DNA of 60,138 nt from Chromatiales bacterium (GTDB lineage Bacteria; Pseudomonadota; Gammaproteobacteria; Xanthomonadales; SZUA-36): NCBI GenBank assembly GCA_024640045.1, contig JAHEFS010000228.1, forward strand, positions 1 to 60,138. The letters run 5' to 3'. Shown here piece after piece: positions 1-8,920 of the stretch. A model generated the notes under the pieces. It saw only the letters and a list, made by a program, of their open reading frames with translations, had not been told where the DNA came from and did not search any database. Every line of letters starts with the position of its first letter. The first letter of the stretch is position 1. Made by a program: the position numbers and the translations under genes.

Positions 1-1
1 C

Positions 2-103
2 AAAGCGCTGGCCTACGCGGCCTGGGGGCCGCTGATGATCAAGAACCACTATTACTTCGACAAGTCTTCACCGACGTCCAGCCAGAACATCAACCTGCCC
101 TGA
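2..103 (+). CDS. C-terminal fragment of an unidentified protein
   Basis: An open frame enters from the left edge and ends at a TGA at 101-103. The last 33 residues are visible, including the stretch AAWGPLMIKNHYYFDKSS and the ending INLP. I do not recognise the family. The tail is polar with an aromatic patch and lacks the terminal aromatic residue of an outer-membrane barrel. The stop is followed by a non-coding gap holding the pdh promoter, so this gene is probably a separate transcription unit. The fragment is too short to assign a function. Confidence 0.5.
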   Translation, partial: KALAYAAWGPLMIKNHYYFDKSSPTSSQNINLP

Positions 104-135
104 GCGCTTGTCAGGTCAGGCCAAATTTCAAACGG

Positions 136-165
136 TTTATCTGGCTGCTATCGGACACGTATAAT
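136..165 (+). promoter_or_regulatory. Putative sigma70 promoter of pdhABC
   Basis: A perfect -10 hexamer TATAAT lies at 160-165. A weak -35 TTTATC lies at 136-141 with an 18-bp spacer. Transcription from here would give a leader of about 95 nt before pdhA. That leader holds GTCCGG and a distant complement CCGGAC, which could pair. The -35 is poor, so activation by a regulator is possible. This is a sequence-based prediction only. Confidence 0.45.
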
Positions 166-262
166 ATGCGGCCTTGTCCGGGGAGCCCGCTACGGCCCGC
201 CAGTCAAAGATGCGCAGATCTGAAGGCGCACCGGACACCCTTGAACTGAACAGGACCCGCTC

Positions 263-1339
263 ATGCCGGCCACCATCGCTTCTTTCAAAATCGACTACTA
301 CCAGTTCCTGTCACCGGACGGGCGCCTGATTTCCGAAGAAGACACCCCGGAGCTGGCCCGGGATTTTGACGAATTGCTGAAGCTTTACCGCGTGATGGTC
401 ACCACGCGTGCCTTCGACAAGAAAGCAGTAGCCCTGCAGCGCACGGGCAAACTGGGCACCTATGCCTCCTGTCTCGGTCACGAAGCGGCCCACGTCGGCA
501 TTGGCAGCGCCATGGATGAAGCTGATTGCTTTGCGCCCATGTACCGCGAGTATGGCGCCCAATTCTGCCGCGGCGTCCGCATGTCCGAGGTGCTCCTTTA
601 CTGGGGCGGAGACGAGCGCGGCAATGACTTCTCCGGGCCAGCACATGACTTTGCCTGGTGCGTGCCCATTGCCACCCAGTGCCTGCACGCGGCCGGCGCG
701 GCCCTGGCATTCAAATTGCGCGGCGAAAAACGGGCCGCTGTCACCGTGGTCGGCGATGGCGGCAGTTCCAAGGGCGATGCCATGGAAGCCATCAATGCAG
801 CCAGTGCGTTCGAATTGCCTTTGGTATTGGTCATCGTCAACAACCAGTGGGCCATTTCTGTGCCGCGCAGCAAGCAGAACCACGCCAAGACCCTCGCCCA
901 GAAAGGTATTGCAGCAGGGGTGCCCTCCGTACAGGTGGACGGCAACGACCTGATCGCATGTCGCTGGGCCATGGAACAGGCGCTGGAACGGGCACACGCC
1001 GGTAAGGGCGCGACCGTTATCGAAATGATTACCTATCGCCTGTCTGATCATACGACCGCCGACGATGCCACCCGCTATCGCGACGCCGAAGAAGTCGAGG
1101 CCGCGTGGCAGCGAGAGCCGATCGGGCGGTTGCGCAAATACCTGATCGACCAGGGCGCCTGGAGCGATGCGCAGGACCAGGAATTACTCGACGAGGCCGC
1201 CCGTCAGGTCGAGGAAGAAGTAGCCGTCTACATGGCAACGGGCAAGCCCGGCATCGAATCCATGTTCGATTACATGTACGCCGAACTCCCCGCCGATCTC
1301 GCCGCCCAGCGTGATCGCGCTCTGGAAGAGCTGCAATAA
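263..1339 (+). CDS. pdhA: 2-oxoacid (pyruvate) dehydrogenase E1 component, alpha subunit
   Basis: This is the alpha subunit of a heterotetrameric thiamine-diphosphate E1 that decarboxylates pyruvate, or possibly branched-chain 2-oxoacids, and passes the acyl group to the E2 lipoyl arm. The ThDP/Mg motif starts with GDG at residues 164-166 (GDGGSSKGDAMEAIN) and closes with NN at 193-194. The 358-residue length fits the family. Its TAA overlaps the pdhB ATG by one base, so the two E1 chains are translationally coupled. The start is ATG, preceded by AGGA. Pyruvate specificity is inferred; alpha/beta E1 families cannot be separated safely by eye. No E3 (lpd) gene is in the window. Confidence 0.85.
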   Translation: MPATIASFKIDYYQFLSPDGRLISEEDTPELARDFDELLKLYRVMVTTRAFDKKAVALQRTGKLGTYASCLGHEAAHVGIGSAMDEADCFAPMYREYGAQFCRGVRMSEVLLYWGGDERGNDFSGPAHDFAWCVPIATQCLHAAGAALAFKLRGEKRAAVTVVGDGGSSKGDAMEAINAASAFELPLVLVIVNNQWAISVPRSKQNHAKTLAQKGIAAGVPSVQVDGNDLIACRWAMEQALERAHAGKGATVIEMITYRLSDHTTADDATRYRDAEEVEAAWQREPIGRLRKYLIDQGAWSDAQDQELLDEAARQVEEEVAVYMATGKPGIESMFDYMYAELPADLAAQRDRALEELQ

Positions 1340-2319
1340 TGGCTCGCGTCACTCTGGTGGAAGCCGTCACCATGGCCCTGGCTTGGGAAATGGAACAAGA
1401 CGGCCGGGTCGTCGTCCTGGGCGAAGACGTCGGCATCAATGGCGGTGTATTCAGGGCCACGGCCGGGTTGGCGGAACGCTTCGGCGAAGAACGCGTTATC
1501 GACACGCCGCTGGCGGAAGTCATGATCGCAGGCTTGACGGTTGGCATGGCAGCACAGGGCATGCGGCCAGTGGCCGAGGCCCAGTTCATGGGTTTCATTT
1601 TGCCCATGCTCGATCACATCATGTGCCACGCGGGCCGCATGCGCCACCGTACCCGCGGGCGCTTGAGCTGCCCCATGGTGCTGCGCGCACCTTTCGGCGG
1701 CGGCATTCATGCACCCGAGCACCACTCAGAAAGCACCGAAGCCCTGTTCGCCCACATGCCAGGTATCCGGGTCGTGATTCCTTCTTCTCCATCCCGCGCT
1801 TACGGCCTGTTACTGGCCGCCATTCGCGACCCTGACCCGGTCGTGTTCCTGGAACCCAAGCGCATTTACCGGCTGAACAAGGAAGAGGTGGAAGACAACG
1901 GCGAGGAGTTGCCACTGGACGTGTGCTACGTCCTGCGTGACGGCAGCGACGTGACCCTGGTGACCTGGGGCGCCATGGTCAAGGAAACGCTCGAGGCGGC
2001 CGACCAGTTGGCTGAGCGGGGCATCAGCGCCGAGGTCATCGACATCGCCACCATCAGTCCGCTCGACATGGACACGATCGTCGAGTCCGTGGAAAAAACC
2101 GGCCGCTGCGTCATCGTGCATGAAGCCGCGCGTAACTGCGGTGTGGGCGCGGAAATCGCCGCGAACTTGGCCGACTCCGGCATCTGGCATCTGCAGGCGC
2201 CGGTCAAGCGCGTGACGGGCTATGATTCAGTCATGCCTCTGTACAAAATGGAAATGAAATACATGCCCAGCGTCAAGCGCATACTGAACGCCGTCAACGA
2301 GGTCCTGGAGGTCTCATGA
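1339..2319 (+). CDS. pdhB: 2-oxoacid (pyruvate) dehydrogenase E1 component, beta subunit
   Basis: This is the beta partner of the E1 heterotetramer. The 326-residue length and the whole architecture match the transketolase-like pyrimidine-binding domain plus C-terminal domain of E1-beta. Family hallmarks include GEDVGINGGVFRAT near residue 30, the central HHSES segment, and the C-terminal VIDIATISPLD region. The ribosome-binding site GGAAGAG lies in the end of pdhA. The gene overlaps pdhC by the four bases ATGA, so all three subunits come from one coupled mRNA. Pyruvate versus branched-chain substrate is not settled by the sequence. Confidence 0.85.
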   Translation: MARVTLVEAVTMALAWEMEQDGRVVVLGEDVGINGGVFRATAGLAERFGEERVIDTPLAEVMIAGLTVGMAAQGMRPVAEAQFMGFILPMLDHIMCHAGRMRHRTRGRLSCPMVLRAPFGGGIHAPEHHSESTEALFAHMPGIRVVIPSSPSRAYGLLLAAIRDPDPVVFLEPKRIYRLNKEEVEDNGEELPLDVCYVLRDGSDVTLVTWGAMVKETLEAADQLAERGISAEVIDIATISPLDMDTIVESVEKTGRCVIVHEAARNCGVGAEIAANLADSGIWHLQAPVKRVTGYDSVMPLYKMEMKYMPSVKRILNAVNEVLEVS

Positions 2320-3548
2320 AAATCTTCAAACTGCCAGACCTGGGTGAGGGATTGCCTGACGCCGAAATCGTGGAATGGCTGGTCGCAGAGGGTGACGAAA
2401 TCAAGACGGACGACCCACTGGTCTCCATGGAAACCGCCAAGGCCGTCGTGGAGGTGCCCAGCCCGTATACCGGCAAGGTCGCAAAACTCTATGGCCAGGC
2501 AGGTGACGTGATAGAAACCGGCAAGCCCCTGGCCGGGTTCGAGGTTGAAGGTGAGCCAGCGCAGGACACGCCTCAAGCATCGGCGCCAACGGAAAAACCG
2601 GCGGAAAATGCCAGTCGCTCCGACTCCGGCACCGTGGTGGGTGAAATGGAGTCCTCTGACAGACTGGTCACTGAATCCGTAGCGACCGTCGGCGGTGTCA
2701 AGGTGACGCCCGCAGTGCGTGCATTGGCACGTAAACTGAAAGTCAATCTCACCGACGTAAAGGCAAGCGGTAAAGATGGCGTGGTGACTCGCGCCGATGT
2801 CGAGGAAGCGGCCCGCAATCCCCAGCCGACTGAATCCAAGGCAACACCCAAGGCAGCCCCGGTACCCGCACCGACCCGGGTGGCACAACCCGTGCGTCAG
2901 GCCACGCCCAGCGGCGAGTGGGAGCAAATCCGCGGCACCCGGAGAACCATGGCCCGAATCATGTCAGAGTCACAGCGACAAGTCGTGGCGACCTCGATTA
3001 TGGATGACGCCGATATCCAGGCCTGGACTTATGGCCAGGACATCACGGTACGGCTGTTGCGAAGCCTGTGGGCAGGCGCCAGGGTGGAACCGGGCCTGAA
3101 TGCCTGGTACGACGGCGAACAAAATATGCGGATGCTGCACAAGGGCATGGACGTCGGTATGGCGGTTGATACCGAAGACGGCCTGTTCGTCGCCGCCTTG
3201 AGAAATGTGCACAATTCCAGCGCCGCAGACATTCGCGGCGCCATCAACCGGTTGCGGCAAAATGTCGTCAATCGCTCGATCCCTGCCGAAGACCTGAAAG
3301 ACTACACCATCATGTTGTCCAATTTTGGTGTGTTCGCGGGACGCTACGCGACTCCGATCATCGCCCCGCCCTGCGTGGCCATCGTCGCGGCCGGCAAACT
3401 GCGCAACGAGGTGGTGCCGGTACTCGGCGGTTTCGAGGTACACCGCGTGATCCCGCTATCACTGACCTTTGACCACCGTGCCGTGACCGGCGGCGAAGCC
3501 GCGCGATTCCTGAAAGCGATGCTGGAAGACCTGGCGCTCCCCGAGTAG
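2316..3548 (+). CDS. pdhC: Dihydrolipoamide acyltransferase (E2)
   Basis: This is the E2 core that accepts the acyl group on lipoyl-lysine and transfers it to CoA. One N-terminal lipoyl domain carries the lipoylation lysine K42 (METAKA). An Ala/Pro/Glu-rich linker follows, then a peripheral subunit-binding domain at about 129-165 (TPAVRALARKL), a second linker, and the acyltransferase domain from about residue 205. The catalytic histidine is H387 in DHRAVTGG, so the usual H-x-x-x-D-G aspartate is Thr391. GGAGG precedes the ATG. With one lipoyl domain and 410 residues it resembles alpha/beta-type pyruvate or branched-chain E2s rather than the three-lipoyl E. coli AceF. Confidence 0.85.
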   Translation: MKIFKLPDLGEGLPDAEIVEWLVAEGDEIKTDDPLVSMETAKAVVEVPSPYTGKVAKLYGQAGDVIETGKPLAGFEVEGEPAQDTPQASAPTEKPAENASRSDSGTVVGEMESSDRLVTESVATVGGVKVTPAVRALARKLKVNLTDVKASGKDGVVTRADVEEAARNPQPTESKATPKAAPVPAPTRVAQPVRQATPSGEWEQIRGTRRTMARIMSESQRQVVATSIMDDADIQAWTYGQDITVRLLRSLWAGARVEPGLNAWYDGEQNMRMLHKGMDVGMAVDTEDGLFVAALRNVHNSSAADIRGAINRLRQNVVNRSIPAEDLKDYTIMLSNFGVFAGRYATPIIAPPCVAIVAAGKLRNEVVPVLGGFEVHRVIPLSLTFDHRAVTGGEAARFLKAMLEDLALPE

Positions 3549-3563
3549 TCCCGTTAGCCTCAG

Positions 3564-3580
3564 AGCCCGGCCGGGGCTTT
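3564..3580 (+). terminator. Weak terminator-like hairpin after pdhC
   Basis: AGCCC at 3564-3568 can pair with GGGCT at 3574-3578 across a five-base loop, followed by only a short run of T. It lies 16 bases after the pdhC stop, where a terminator would be expected. The T-tract is poor, so it may terminate only partly. Confidence 0.3.
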
Positions 3581-3668
3581 GGATCGCTCCACGGCGCCAA
3601 TGTCGGGGTCGAAATGGAACGCCTCTACGGTGTTTGCGGCTGGTGCCACGCAACAAACAGGAGAATAG

Positions 3669-4409
3669 ATGGGTTCTGTATCACCTTTTTGGGTTTACCT
3701 GATCCAGGTGTTGCTGGTGATCCATGTGCTGGCGACCGGCCGCAACCGTTACTGGATTTTATTGCTGATCTTCGTACCGCTGATCGGCGGGCTGGCTTAC
3801 CTGGTGATGGAAGTCCTGCCGGAACTGACAGGCAGCATCCGCGGCCAGCGAGCCCGGCGCGGTTTCGCCACGATGGTCAACCCCAGCGGGCAACTCAAGC
3901 GCCTCGCGGACGCCTGGGAACAAACCCCCAACGCCGACAACGCCAGGCATTACGGGACAGCCTTGTTGGATGCCGGGCGCTTCGAGGAAGCGGAAACCAT
4001 CGTTGACCAGGCCCTATCCGGCCTTTTCAGCACCGAACCAAGCCTCATGTCGATCAAAGCGCGCCTCAGGTTCGAACGCGATGATGCTGCGGGCGCGGTC
4101 AAAGTGCTCGAATCCCTCCAACGGGCCAACCCAGAGTTTCGCTCACCTGACGGTCACCTTTTGCTGGCCCGGGCGCTGGCAGACGCCGGCGAGGTATCAA
4201 GGTCGCTGGAGGAATACCGCTCGGTCGTCAGCTACTACCCGGGGGTCGAAGCCCGGTACCGCTACGCGATGGCTCTGGATGAGGCCAACCGAAGCGACGA
4301 GGCCCGGCTGGAACTGGAGCAGATTCTGCAGGATGCACGCCTGGCGCCGGCCCACTTTCGTAAGGCACAGGCGAAGTGGCTGGGCAAGGTCAGGGCGGCG
4401 CTCAAATAG
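3669..4409 (+). CDS. Inner-membrane protein with PLD-nuclease-N-like region and TPR repeats
   Basis: The protein has 246 residues. Two hydrophobic helices lie at about residues 6-20 and 27-45, with the NRYWILLLIFVPLIGGLAYL pattern of the short phospholipase-D-nuclease N-terminal domain. The rest is soluble and helical, with TPR-like periodicity (ARHYGTALLDAGRFEEAETI and similar blocks). It probably acts as a membrane-anchored scaffold; no catalytic residues are visible. The start is ATG after AGGAG. It stands between the pdh operon and the rpsB promoter and appears to be its own unit. The exact function is unknown. Confidence 0.7.
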   Translation: MGSVSPFWVYLIQVLLVIHVLATGRNRYWILLLIFVPLIGGLAYLVMEVLPELTGSIRGQRARRGFATMVNPSGQLKRLADAWEQTPNADNARHYGTALLDAGRFEEAETIVDQALSGLFSTEPSLMSIKARLRFERDDAAGAVKVLESLQRANPEFRSPDGHLLLARALADAGEVSRSLEEYRSVVSYYPGVEARYRYAMALDEANRSDEARLELEQILQDARLAPAHFRKAQAKWLGKVRAALK

Positions 4410-4431
4410 CCGCCCGGGCCTTGCGGATTCA

Positions 4432-4460
4432 TTGCTTTAAGGGGGTGATTCTGGTATAAA
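4432..4460 (+). promoter_or_regulatory. Putative sigma70 promoter of rpsB-tsf
   Basis: A -35 TTGCTT at 4432-4437 and a -10 TATAAA at 4455-4460 are separated by exactly 17 bp. Each hexamer is close to consensus. Transcription would start near 4467 and leave a leader of about 207 nt before rpsB, a length typical of autoregulated ribosomal-protein operons. Confidence 0.6.
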
Positions 4461-4466
4461 GCCGTG

Positions 4467-4673
4467 CCCGTTCGGCAGGAGCCGGGGCAACGAAGCGCGA
4501 TGAAACGGAAAGACTTCCGCTTCCGATTGCGCAAATACGCACACGCACCGCAACCGTCCGGTTGGGTGCCTCGCCGGCAAGGCGGGGTTTCCGGACAGGG
4601 TACGTGGAGGATTAACCCGGGAATTCAGCGTTTGTAAAAAGCGCTGCGTTCCTTATGTTTAAAGGTATTCAAC
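4467..4673 (+). promoter_or_regulatory. Structured 5' leader of rpsB, possible S2 autoregulatory region
   Basis: The space between the predicted start site and the rpsB ATG contains no convincing ORF. It holds a 7-bp stem, CCTCGCC at 4569-4575 pairing with GGCGGGG at 4581-4587 across a five-base loop, and a purine-rich segment GGAGGATTAACCCGG just after it. In E. coli, S2 represses its own operon through the rpsB leader. Equivalent control here is an inference from the position, length and structure of this leader; I cannot fold it or compare it with the known motif. Confidence 0.35.
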
Positions 4674-5843
4674 ATGGCAAACGTTACCATGCGCCAGATG
4701 CTCGAAGCTGGCGTGCACTTCGGCCACCAGACCCGTTACTGGAACCCCAAGATGGAACCGTTCATTTTCGGTTCTCGTGGCAAGATTCACATCATCAATC
4801 TGGAGCGCACACTGCCGCTCATGATCGATGCCCTCAATTACACAAGCAGCCTGGCCGCCAGGCGTGGCACGATCATTTTCGTGGGCACCAAGCGGGCCGC
4901 CGGCAAAGCGATCGCCGAAGAAGCCCAGCGTTGCAGCATGCCTTTCGTATCCCACCGCTGGCTGGGCGGCATGCTGACCAATTTCCGCACCATCCGGCAG
5001 TCTATCAAGCGCCTGAAAAGCCTTGAGAGCATGCAGGAAGATGGTGGCTTCCAGCACCTGGTGAAAAAGGAAGTACTGCAGCTGACACGTGAGCAGGAAA
5101 AGCTGGAACGCAGCCTTGGCGGCATCAAGGACATGAAGGGCTTGCCCGATGCCATGTTCGTGGTCGATGTCGATCACGAAGATATCGCCGTCAAGGAAGC
5201 CCGCAAGCTGGGTATTCCCGTGATTGCAGTCGTCGACACGAATTGTTCACCGGAAGGTATCGACTATGTCATCCCCGGCAACGACGACGCGATTCGCTCT
5301 ATTCGCCTGTACGCGCAGCTGATGGCCGATGCGGTCCTCGAAGGCCGTGCGTCCGCCCCCCATGTTGATGTGACCGATGACGAGTTCGTGGAACTCGACG
5401 CCGACGGCAACCCGATCAAGAAGTCCGCGCGCAAGGCCGACAAGGACACCCGAAAGGCGGCCAAGAAGAAAGTCGCGCGCAAGGTCGTGGTGAAGAAGGC
5501 AGCACCGAAGGCGGTCGAGGCTGAAAAGGCCGACGCGGCTGAAACCAAAGCGGCAGCAGCCAAAGACGCAGCCTCCGTTGAGCCAGTGGCGGTCGAACCA
5601 GCAGCCGAGGAAGCCCCGGTAACTAAGGAAGCCCCGGTAACCGAGGAACCTGCAGCCCAGGCAGAAACCGCGACGAAGGCAGCGGCCGAAGCAGACGCGG
5701 AGCCTGAAGCGCCGGCCGAAAAGGCAGAAGCGGCTCCAGCGAAAAAGAAAGCAGCCAAGAAAAAGGCCGCCAAGAAAAAGGCCGCCAAGAAAAAGGCCGC
5801 CAAGAAAAAGGTCGCCAAGAAAAAGGCAGACGGAGAAGAGTAA
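4674..5843 (+). CDS. rpsB: 30S ribosomal protein S2 with long Lys/Ala-rich tail
   Basis: The first ~230 residues are a normal S2: [20 protein letters not shown] at the N-terminus, then [12 protein letters not shown] and the C-terminal [20 protein letters not shown] region. S2 binds the head/platform of the 30S subunit and is needed for S1 attachment. The usual bacterial length is about 240 residues; this one has 389. The extra ~160 residues are low complexity: an acidic Ala/Glu/Pro segment, then five tandem five-residue units (AAKKK) close to the C-terminus. The tail is in frame with the stop just before tsf, so it is not a frameshift product. The operon continues with tsf. Confidence 0.95.
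   Translation: MANVTMRQMLEAGVHFGHQTRYWNPKMEPFIFGSRGKIHIINLERTLPLMIDALNYTSSLAARRGTIIFVGTKRAAGKAIAEEAQRCSMPFVSHRWLGGMLTNFRTIRQSIKRLKSLESMQEDGGFQHLVKKEVLQLTREQEKLERSLGGIKDMKGLPDAMFVVDVDHEDIAVKEARKLGIPVIAVVDTNCSPEGIDYVIPGNDDAIRSIRLYAQLMADAVLEGRASAPHVDVTDDEFVELDADGNPIKKSARKADKDTRKAAKKKVARKVVVKKAAPKAVEAEKADAAETKAAAAKDAASVEPVAVEPAAEEAPVTKEAPVTEEPAAQAETATKAAAEADAEPEAPAEKAEAAPAKKKAAKKKAAKKKAAKKKAAKKKVAKKKADGEE
5751..5825 (+). repeat. Five tandem 15-bp units in the rpsB 3' end
   Basis: A 15-bp unit (GCCGCCAAGAAAAAG with small changes) is repeated five times without gaps, at 5751, 5766, 5781, 5796 and 5811. It encodes four AAKKK and one VAKKK. The middle three units are identical in DNA, which points to recent slippage or unequal exchange. 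Because the unit is a multiple of three, copy-number changes would stay in frame. Confidence 0.9.
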
Positions 5844-5917
5844 GTCTTCCTGAACCAATGAAATACGGGCCTCGGAACGACGGGGCCCCGCACATGAAAC
5901 AGTAGAGGTATATGCAC

Positions 5918-6793
5918 ATGGCAGTCACAGCTGCAATGGTGAAAGAACTGCGCGAGCGCACCGGCGCTGGCATGATGGAATGCAAAAAGGCCCTGGTGGA
6001 AGCTGGCGGCGACATGGAAACTGCAGTGGAAAATCTGCGCAAATCCGGCCTGGCCCAGGCAGACAAGAAAGCCAGCCGCGTGGCCGCGGAAGGCAAAATT
6101 GTCATGGCCTCGACGGGCGACGGCAGCGAAGCGGTCATGGTCGAGGTCAACTGCGAGACTGATTTCGTGGCGAAGGACGACAGCTTCAACGCCTTCGCCG
6201 ATGCCGTTACCGCCAATGCCCTGTCCATGGGCGGGACCGATGTCGACACGTTGATGACTTCCGCGGTAGAGGGCGGCACGGTGGAACAGGCGCGCCAGGC
6301 GCTGGTGGCCAAGATTGGTGAAAACATCCAGGTGCGACGCGTCGTCCGGGTCAACGCCAACGGCACCTTGGGCCAGTATTTGCACGGCGGTCGGATTGGC
6401 GTAATCGTCGATCTCGAAGGAGGTGACGAGGAACTGGCCAAGGACCTGGCCATGCACGTGGCCGCGCTCAATCCCGAATTCGTTTCTCCGGACGACGTCC
6501 CGGCTGAGGTCGTGTCCAAAGAGAAGGCGATCCTGGTAGCCCAGGCCGCCGAGTCCGGCAAACCGCCCGAAATCGTCGAAAAGATGGTCAGCGGCCGGTT
6601 GAACAAGCACCTGTCTGAAATCACGCTCATGGGACAGCCCTTCGTCAAGGATTCCGACGTCACCGTTGGTAAGCTTCTGGGCAGCCGCAAGGCGCGGGTA
6701 CTGGCTTTCTACCGCCTCGCGGTGGGCGAAGGCATCGAAAAGAAACAGGAAAATTTCGCCGACGAGGTTATGCAACAGGTTACGGGCGGTTAA
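5918..6793 (+). CDS. tsf: Translation elongation factor Ts
   Basis: EF-Ts is the guanine-nucleotide exchange factor for EF-Tu. The UBA-like N-terminus [20 protein letters not shown] is followed by the [11 protein letters not shown] signature of the core domain. The 291-residue length is typical. I chose ATG 5918 over the in-frame ATG 5912 because AGAGGT at 5904-5909 then has an 8-base spacing and the N-terminus matches the family. The 74-bp gap after rpsB contains a GC-rich pair (GGGCC/GGCCC) that might act as a partial terminator between S2 and EF-Ts, a known place for attenuation. Confidence 0.95.
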   Translation: MAVTAAMVKELRERTGAGMMECKKALVEAGGDMETAVENLRKSGLAQADKKASRVAAEGKIVMASTGDGSEAVMVEVNCETDFVAKDDSFNAFADAVTANALSMGGTDVDTLMTSAVEGGTVEQARQALVAKIGENIQVRRVVRVNANGTLGQYLHGGRIGVIVDLEGGDEELAKDLAMHVAALNPEFVSPDDVPAEVVSKEKAILVAQAAESGKPPEIVEKMVSGRLNKHLSEITLMGQPFVKDSDVTVGKLLGSRKARVLAFYRLAVGEGIEKKQENFADEVMQQVTGG

Positions 6794-6803
6794 ACTACCC
6801 CCC

Positions 6804-7517
6804 GTGGATGAGCCCCGTTTCCGAAGAATTCTCCTGAAGCTCAGCGGCGAGGCGCTGCTGGGCGATGAAGACTATGGTATCGATCCGCGCATCATCGCGC
6901 GGATCGCCTCTGAAATAGCCGAAGTGACGCGCAATGGCGTCGAAATCGCCGTGGTCATTGGCGGTGGCAATATTTTTCGGGGTGCGGGACTCGCCCAATC
7001 TGGAATCGATCGCGTGACCGGCGATCACATGGGCATGCTGGCCACCGTGATGAACGCCCTGGCACTGCAGGACGCACTGGAACACGCAGACTGCAACGCC
7101 CGGGTCATGTCCGCGATCAGCATCCACGACGTGTGTGAAGACTACATCCGCCGCCGCGCCATCCGGCACCTGCAAAAAGGCCGGGTCGTCATCTGCGCAG
7201 GCGGAACAGGAAACCCCTTTTTCACCACCGACACCGCCGCGGCCCTCCGGGCCATCGAAATCGGCGCGGACGTACTGCTCAAGGCGACCAAGGTCGATGG
7301 TATTTATTCCGCCGACCCCAAGCTGGACGCATCGGCGGAGTTTTTCGACCAGGTCAGCTACGACGAAGTGATCGAAAAGAAACTCAAGGTCATGGATGCC
7401 AATGCCATCGTGCTCTGCCGCGACCAGGGGATGTCCATCCGCGTGTTTAACGTCTTCAATGAGGGCAACCTGCTGGGCCTGGTCAGGGGCGAATCGATCG
7501 GCTCAAAGGTCGGATAG
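6804..7517 (+). CDS. pyrH: UMP kinase
   Basis: This hexameric kinase phosphorylates UMP to UDP in pyrimidine synthesis. The N-terminus [15 protein letters not shown] and the glycine-rich [13 protein letters not shown] loop are diagnostic of PyrH, and LMDANA/CRDQ-type C-terminal segments follow. I chose a GTG start at 6804, which gives 237 residues, the usual length. The longer in-frame extension would overlap tsf and has no family similarity. It follows tsf by ten bases and belongs to the same transcription unit. Confidence 0.93.
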   Translation: MDEPRFRRILLKLSGEALLGDEDYGIDPRIIARIASEIAEVTRNGVEIAVVIGGGNIFRGAGLAQSGIDRVTGDHMGMLATVMNALALQDALEHADCNARVMSAISIHDVCEDYIRRRAIRHLQKGRVVICAGGTGNPFFTTDTAAALRAIEIGADVLLKATKVDGIYSADPKLDASAEFFDQVSYDEVIEKKLKVMDANAIVLCRDQGMSIRVFNVFNEGNLLGLVRGESIGSKVG

Positions 7518-7631
7518 CACCTTCACGCACCACGACCGCAGTCCGGCTCTCGGATTGCTGGTAGAATTCCCGGTTGTTTCCAAGTGCAAGAAAAACGGCT
7601 GCTGAGCGGCTGTTCCCATCAGGAGATTCAA

Positions 7632-8189
7632 ATGCTGGAAGACATTAAAAGGGACACGCGGGTCAGGATGAGCAAGAGCCTCGAGGCACTTACGCGCGAA
7701 CTAGCCAAGATCCGCACCGGGCGGGCCCACCCTAGCCTGCTGGAACACGTTCAGGTCGAATATTACGGTAGCATGGTTCCGATTTCGCAGGCCGCGAACG
7801 TAACGGTCGAAGATGCCCGCACCCTGGCCGTGACCGCCTGGGACAAGAACATGGTGCCCATCATCGAGAAGGCCATTCTCACTTCGGACCTCGGCCTGAA
7901 TCCAAACACGGCGGGCAACGTAATCCGAATTCCACTGCCGCCCCTGACCGAGGAACGGCGCGTTGAGCTGGGCAAGATCGTTCACCACGAGGGTGAGAAC
8001 GCCAAGATCGCCATCCGCAACATCCGCCGCGACGCCAACCATAACGTCAAGGAGTTGCTCAAGGAAAAGGAAATCTCCGAGGACGAAGATCGCCGTACTG
8101 AGCAGGATATTCAGCAAATTACGAATACCAACATTGAAAAGGTCGACGAAATCGTCGCAGTCAAAGAGCAAGAGCTCCTGGAGTTTTGA
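7632..8189 (+). CDS. frr: Ribosome recycling factor
   Basis: RRF splits post-termination ribosomes together with EF-G. From ATG 7632 the product has 185 residues, the standard RRF length. The sequence shows the RMSKSLEAL helix, the [13 protein letters not shown] motif, and the terminal long helix ending in KEQELLEF. A strong AGGAGA lies seven bases before the ATG; the upstream in-frame extension has no such site and no similarity. The TGA overlaps the uppS ATG (TGATG). Confidence 0.95.
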   Translation: MLEDIKRDTRVRMSKSLEALTRELAKIRTGRAHPSLLEHVQVEYYGSMVPISQAANVTVEDARTLAVTAWDKNMVPIIEKAILTSDLGLNPNTAGNVIRIPLPPLTEERRVELGKIVHHEGENAKIAIRNIRRDANHNVKELLKEKEISEDEDRRTEQDIQQITNTNIEKVDEIVAVKEQELLEF

Positions 8190-8920
8190 TGCCCACTGTT
8201 CCGCATCACATTGCCATCGTCATGGATGGCAATGGGCGCTGGGCGGAGCAACGCAAGCGCCCCCGGAATATGGGACACAAGGCGGGCGTCAAGGCACTGA
8301 AAAGTACGGTCGAGCACTCCGCCAAGGCGGGCGTCAAAATCCTGACCGTTTTCGCCTTTTCCAGCGAAAACTGGCAACGGCCGCGGCAGGAAGTCACGCG
8401 CCTCATGGACCTGTTTCTTCGCGCGCTCGAAAAAGAAGTCAAGGCGCTGCACGAAAACGGTTTTCGTATCTGCTTTATCGGTGATCAGACCGCTTTTGCC
8501 GAAGAACTGCAAAACCGGATGCAAGAGGCCGCAGACATGACCGCTGACAACAAACGCGTGACGCTGAACGTGGCGGTCAACTACGGCGGGCGCTGGGACA
8601 TCGTGCAAGCAGCCCGACGCCTCGCGGTAGCGGCCCAGGCCGGGCAATTCGATCCGACCGAACTCAGCGATGAAGTTTTTGCCGCACACCTGGCGACGGC
8701 AGGCCAGCCCGACCCCGATCTGCTGATTCGGACCGGCGGAGAGATGCGCATCAGCAACTTCCTGCTGTGGCAATCTGCCTATACCGAGTTTTACTTTACC
8801 CCGGTACTGTGGCCTGATTTCGACGCTGCCGAACTGGATCGGGCCATCGCCGCCTACCAGGTCCGCGAGCGGCGGTTTGGACGCACTGGCAGGCAACTCA
8901 GGGCCCCCAACGTTGCTTAA
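8189..8920 (+). CDS. uppS: Undecaprenyl diphosphate synthase (cis-prenyltransferase)
   Basis: The enzyme condenses isopentenyl diphosphate onto farnesyl diphosphate to make the C55 carrier for peptidoglycan and LPS. HIAIVMDGNGRWA at the N-terminus contains the catalytic Asp13 and the phosphate loop. The C-terminal region has the LLIRTGGEMRISNFLLWQ block that binds the second substrate. Its 243 residues fit the family. The ATG at 8189 shares its A with the frr stop codon. Immediate neighbours dxr (precursor supply) and cdsA reflect the usual envelope-lipid cluster. Confidence 0.95.
   Translation: MPTVPHHIAIVMDGNGRWAEQRKRPRNMGHKAGVKALKSTVEHSAKAGVKILTVFAFSSENWQRPRQEVTRLMDLFLRALEKEVKALHENGFRICFIGDQTAFAEELQNRMQEAADMTADNKRVTLNVAVNYGGRWDIVQAARRLAVAAQAGQFDPTELSDEVFAAHLATAGQPDPDLLIRTGGEMRISNFLLWQSAYTEFYFTPVLWPDFDAAELDRAIAAYQVRERRFGRTGRQLRAPNVA

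Noticed and set aside
311-1051. 246-residue minus-strand frame inside pdhA
   Set aside because: Antisense shadow of a strongly coding E1-alpha gene in GC-rich DNA.
5264-6775. 503-residue minus-strand frame over rpsB and tsf, with Phe-rich repeats
   Set aside because: It is the antisense of two certain genes. Its repeats mirror the Lys/Ala repeat of S2 and it has no start context or family similarity.
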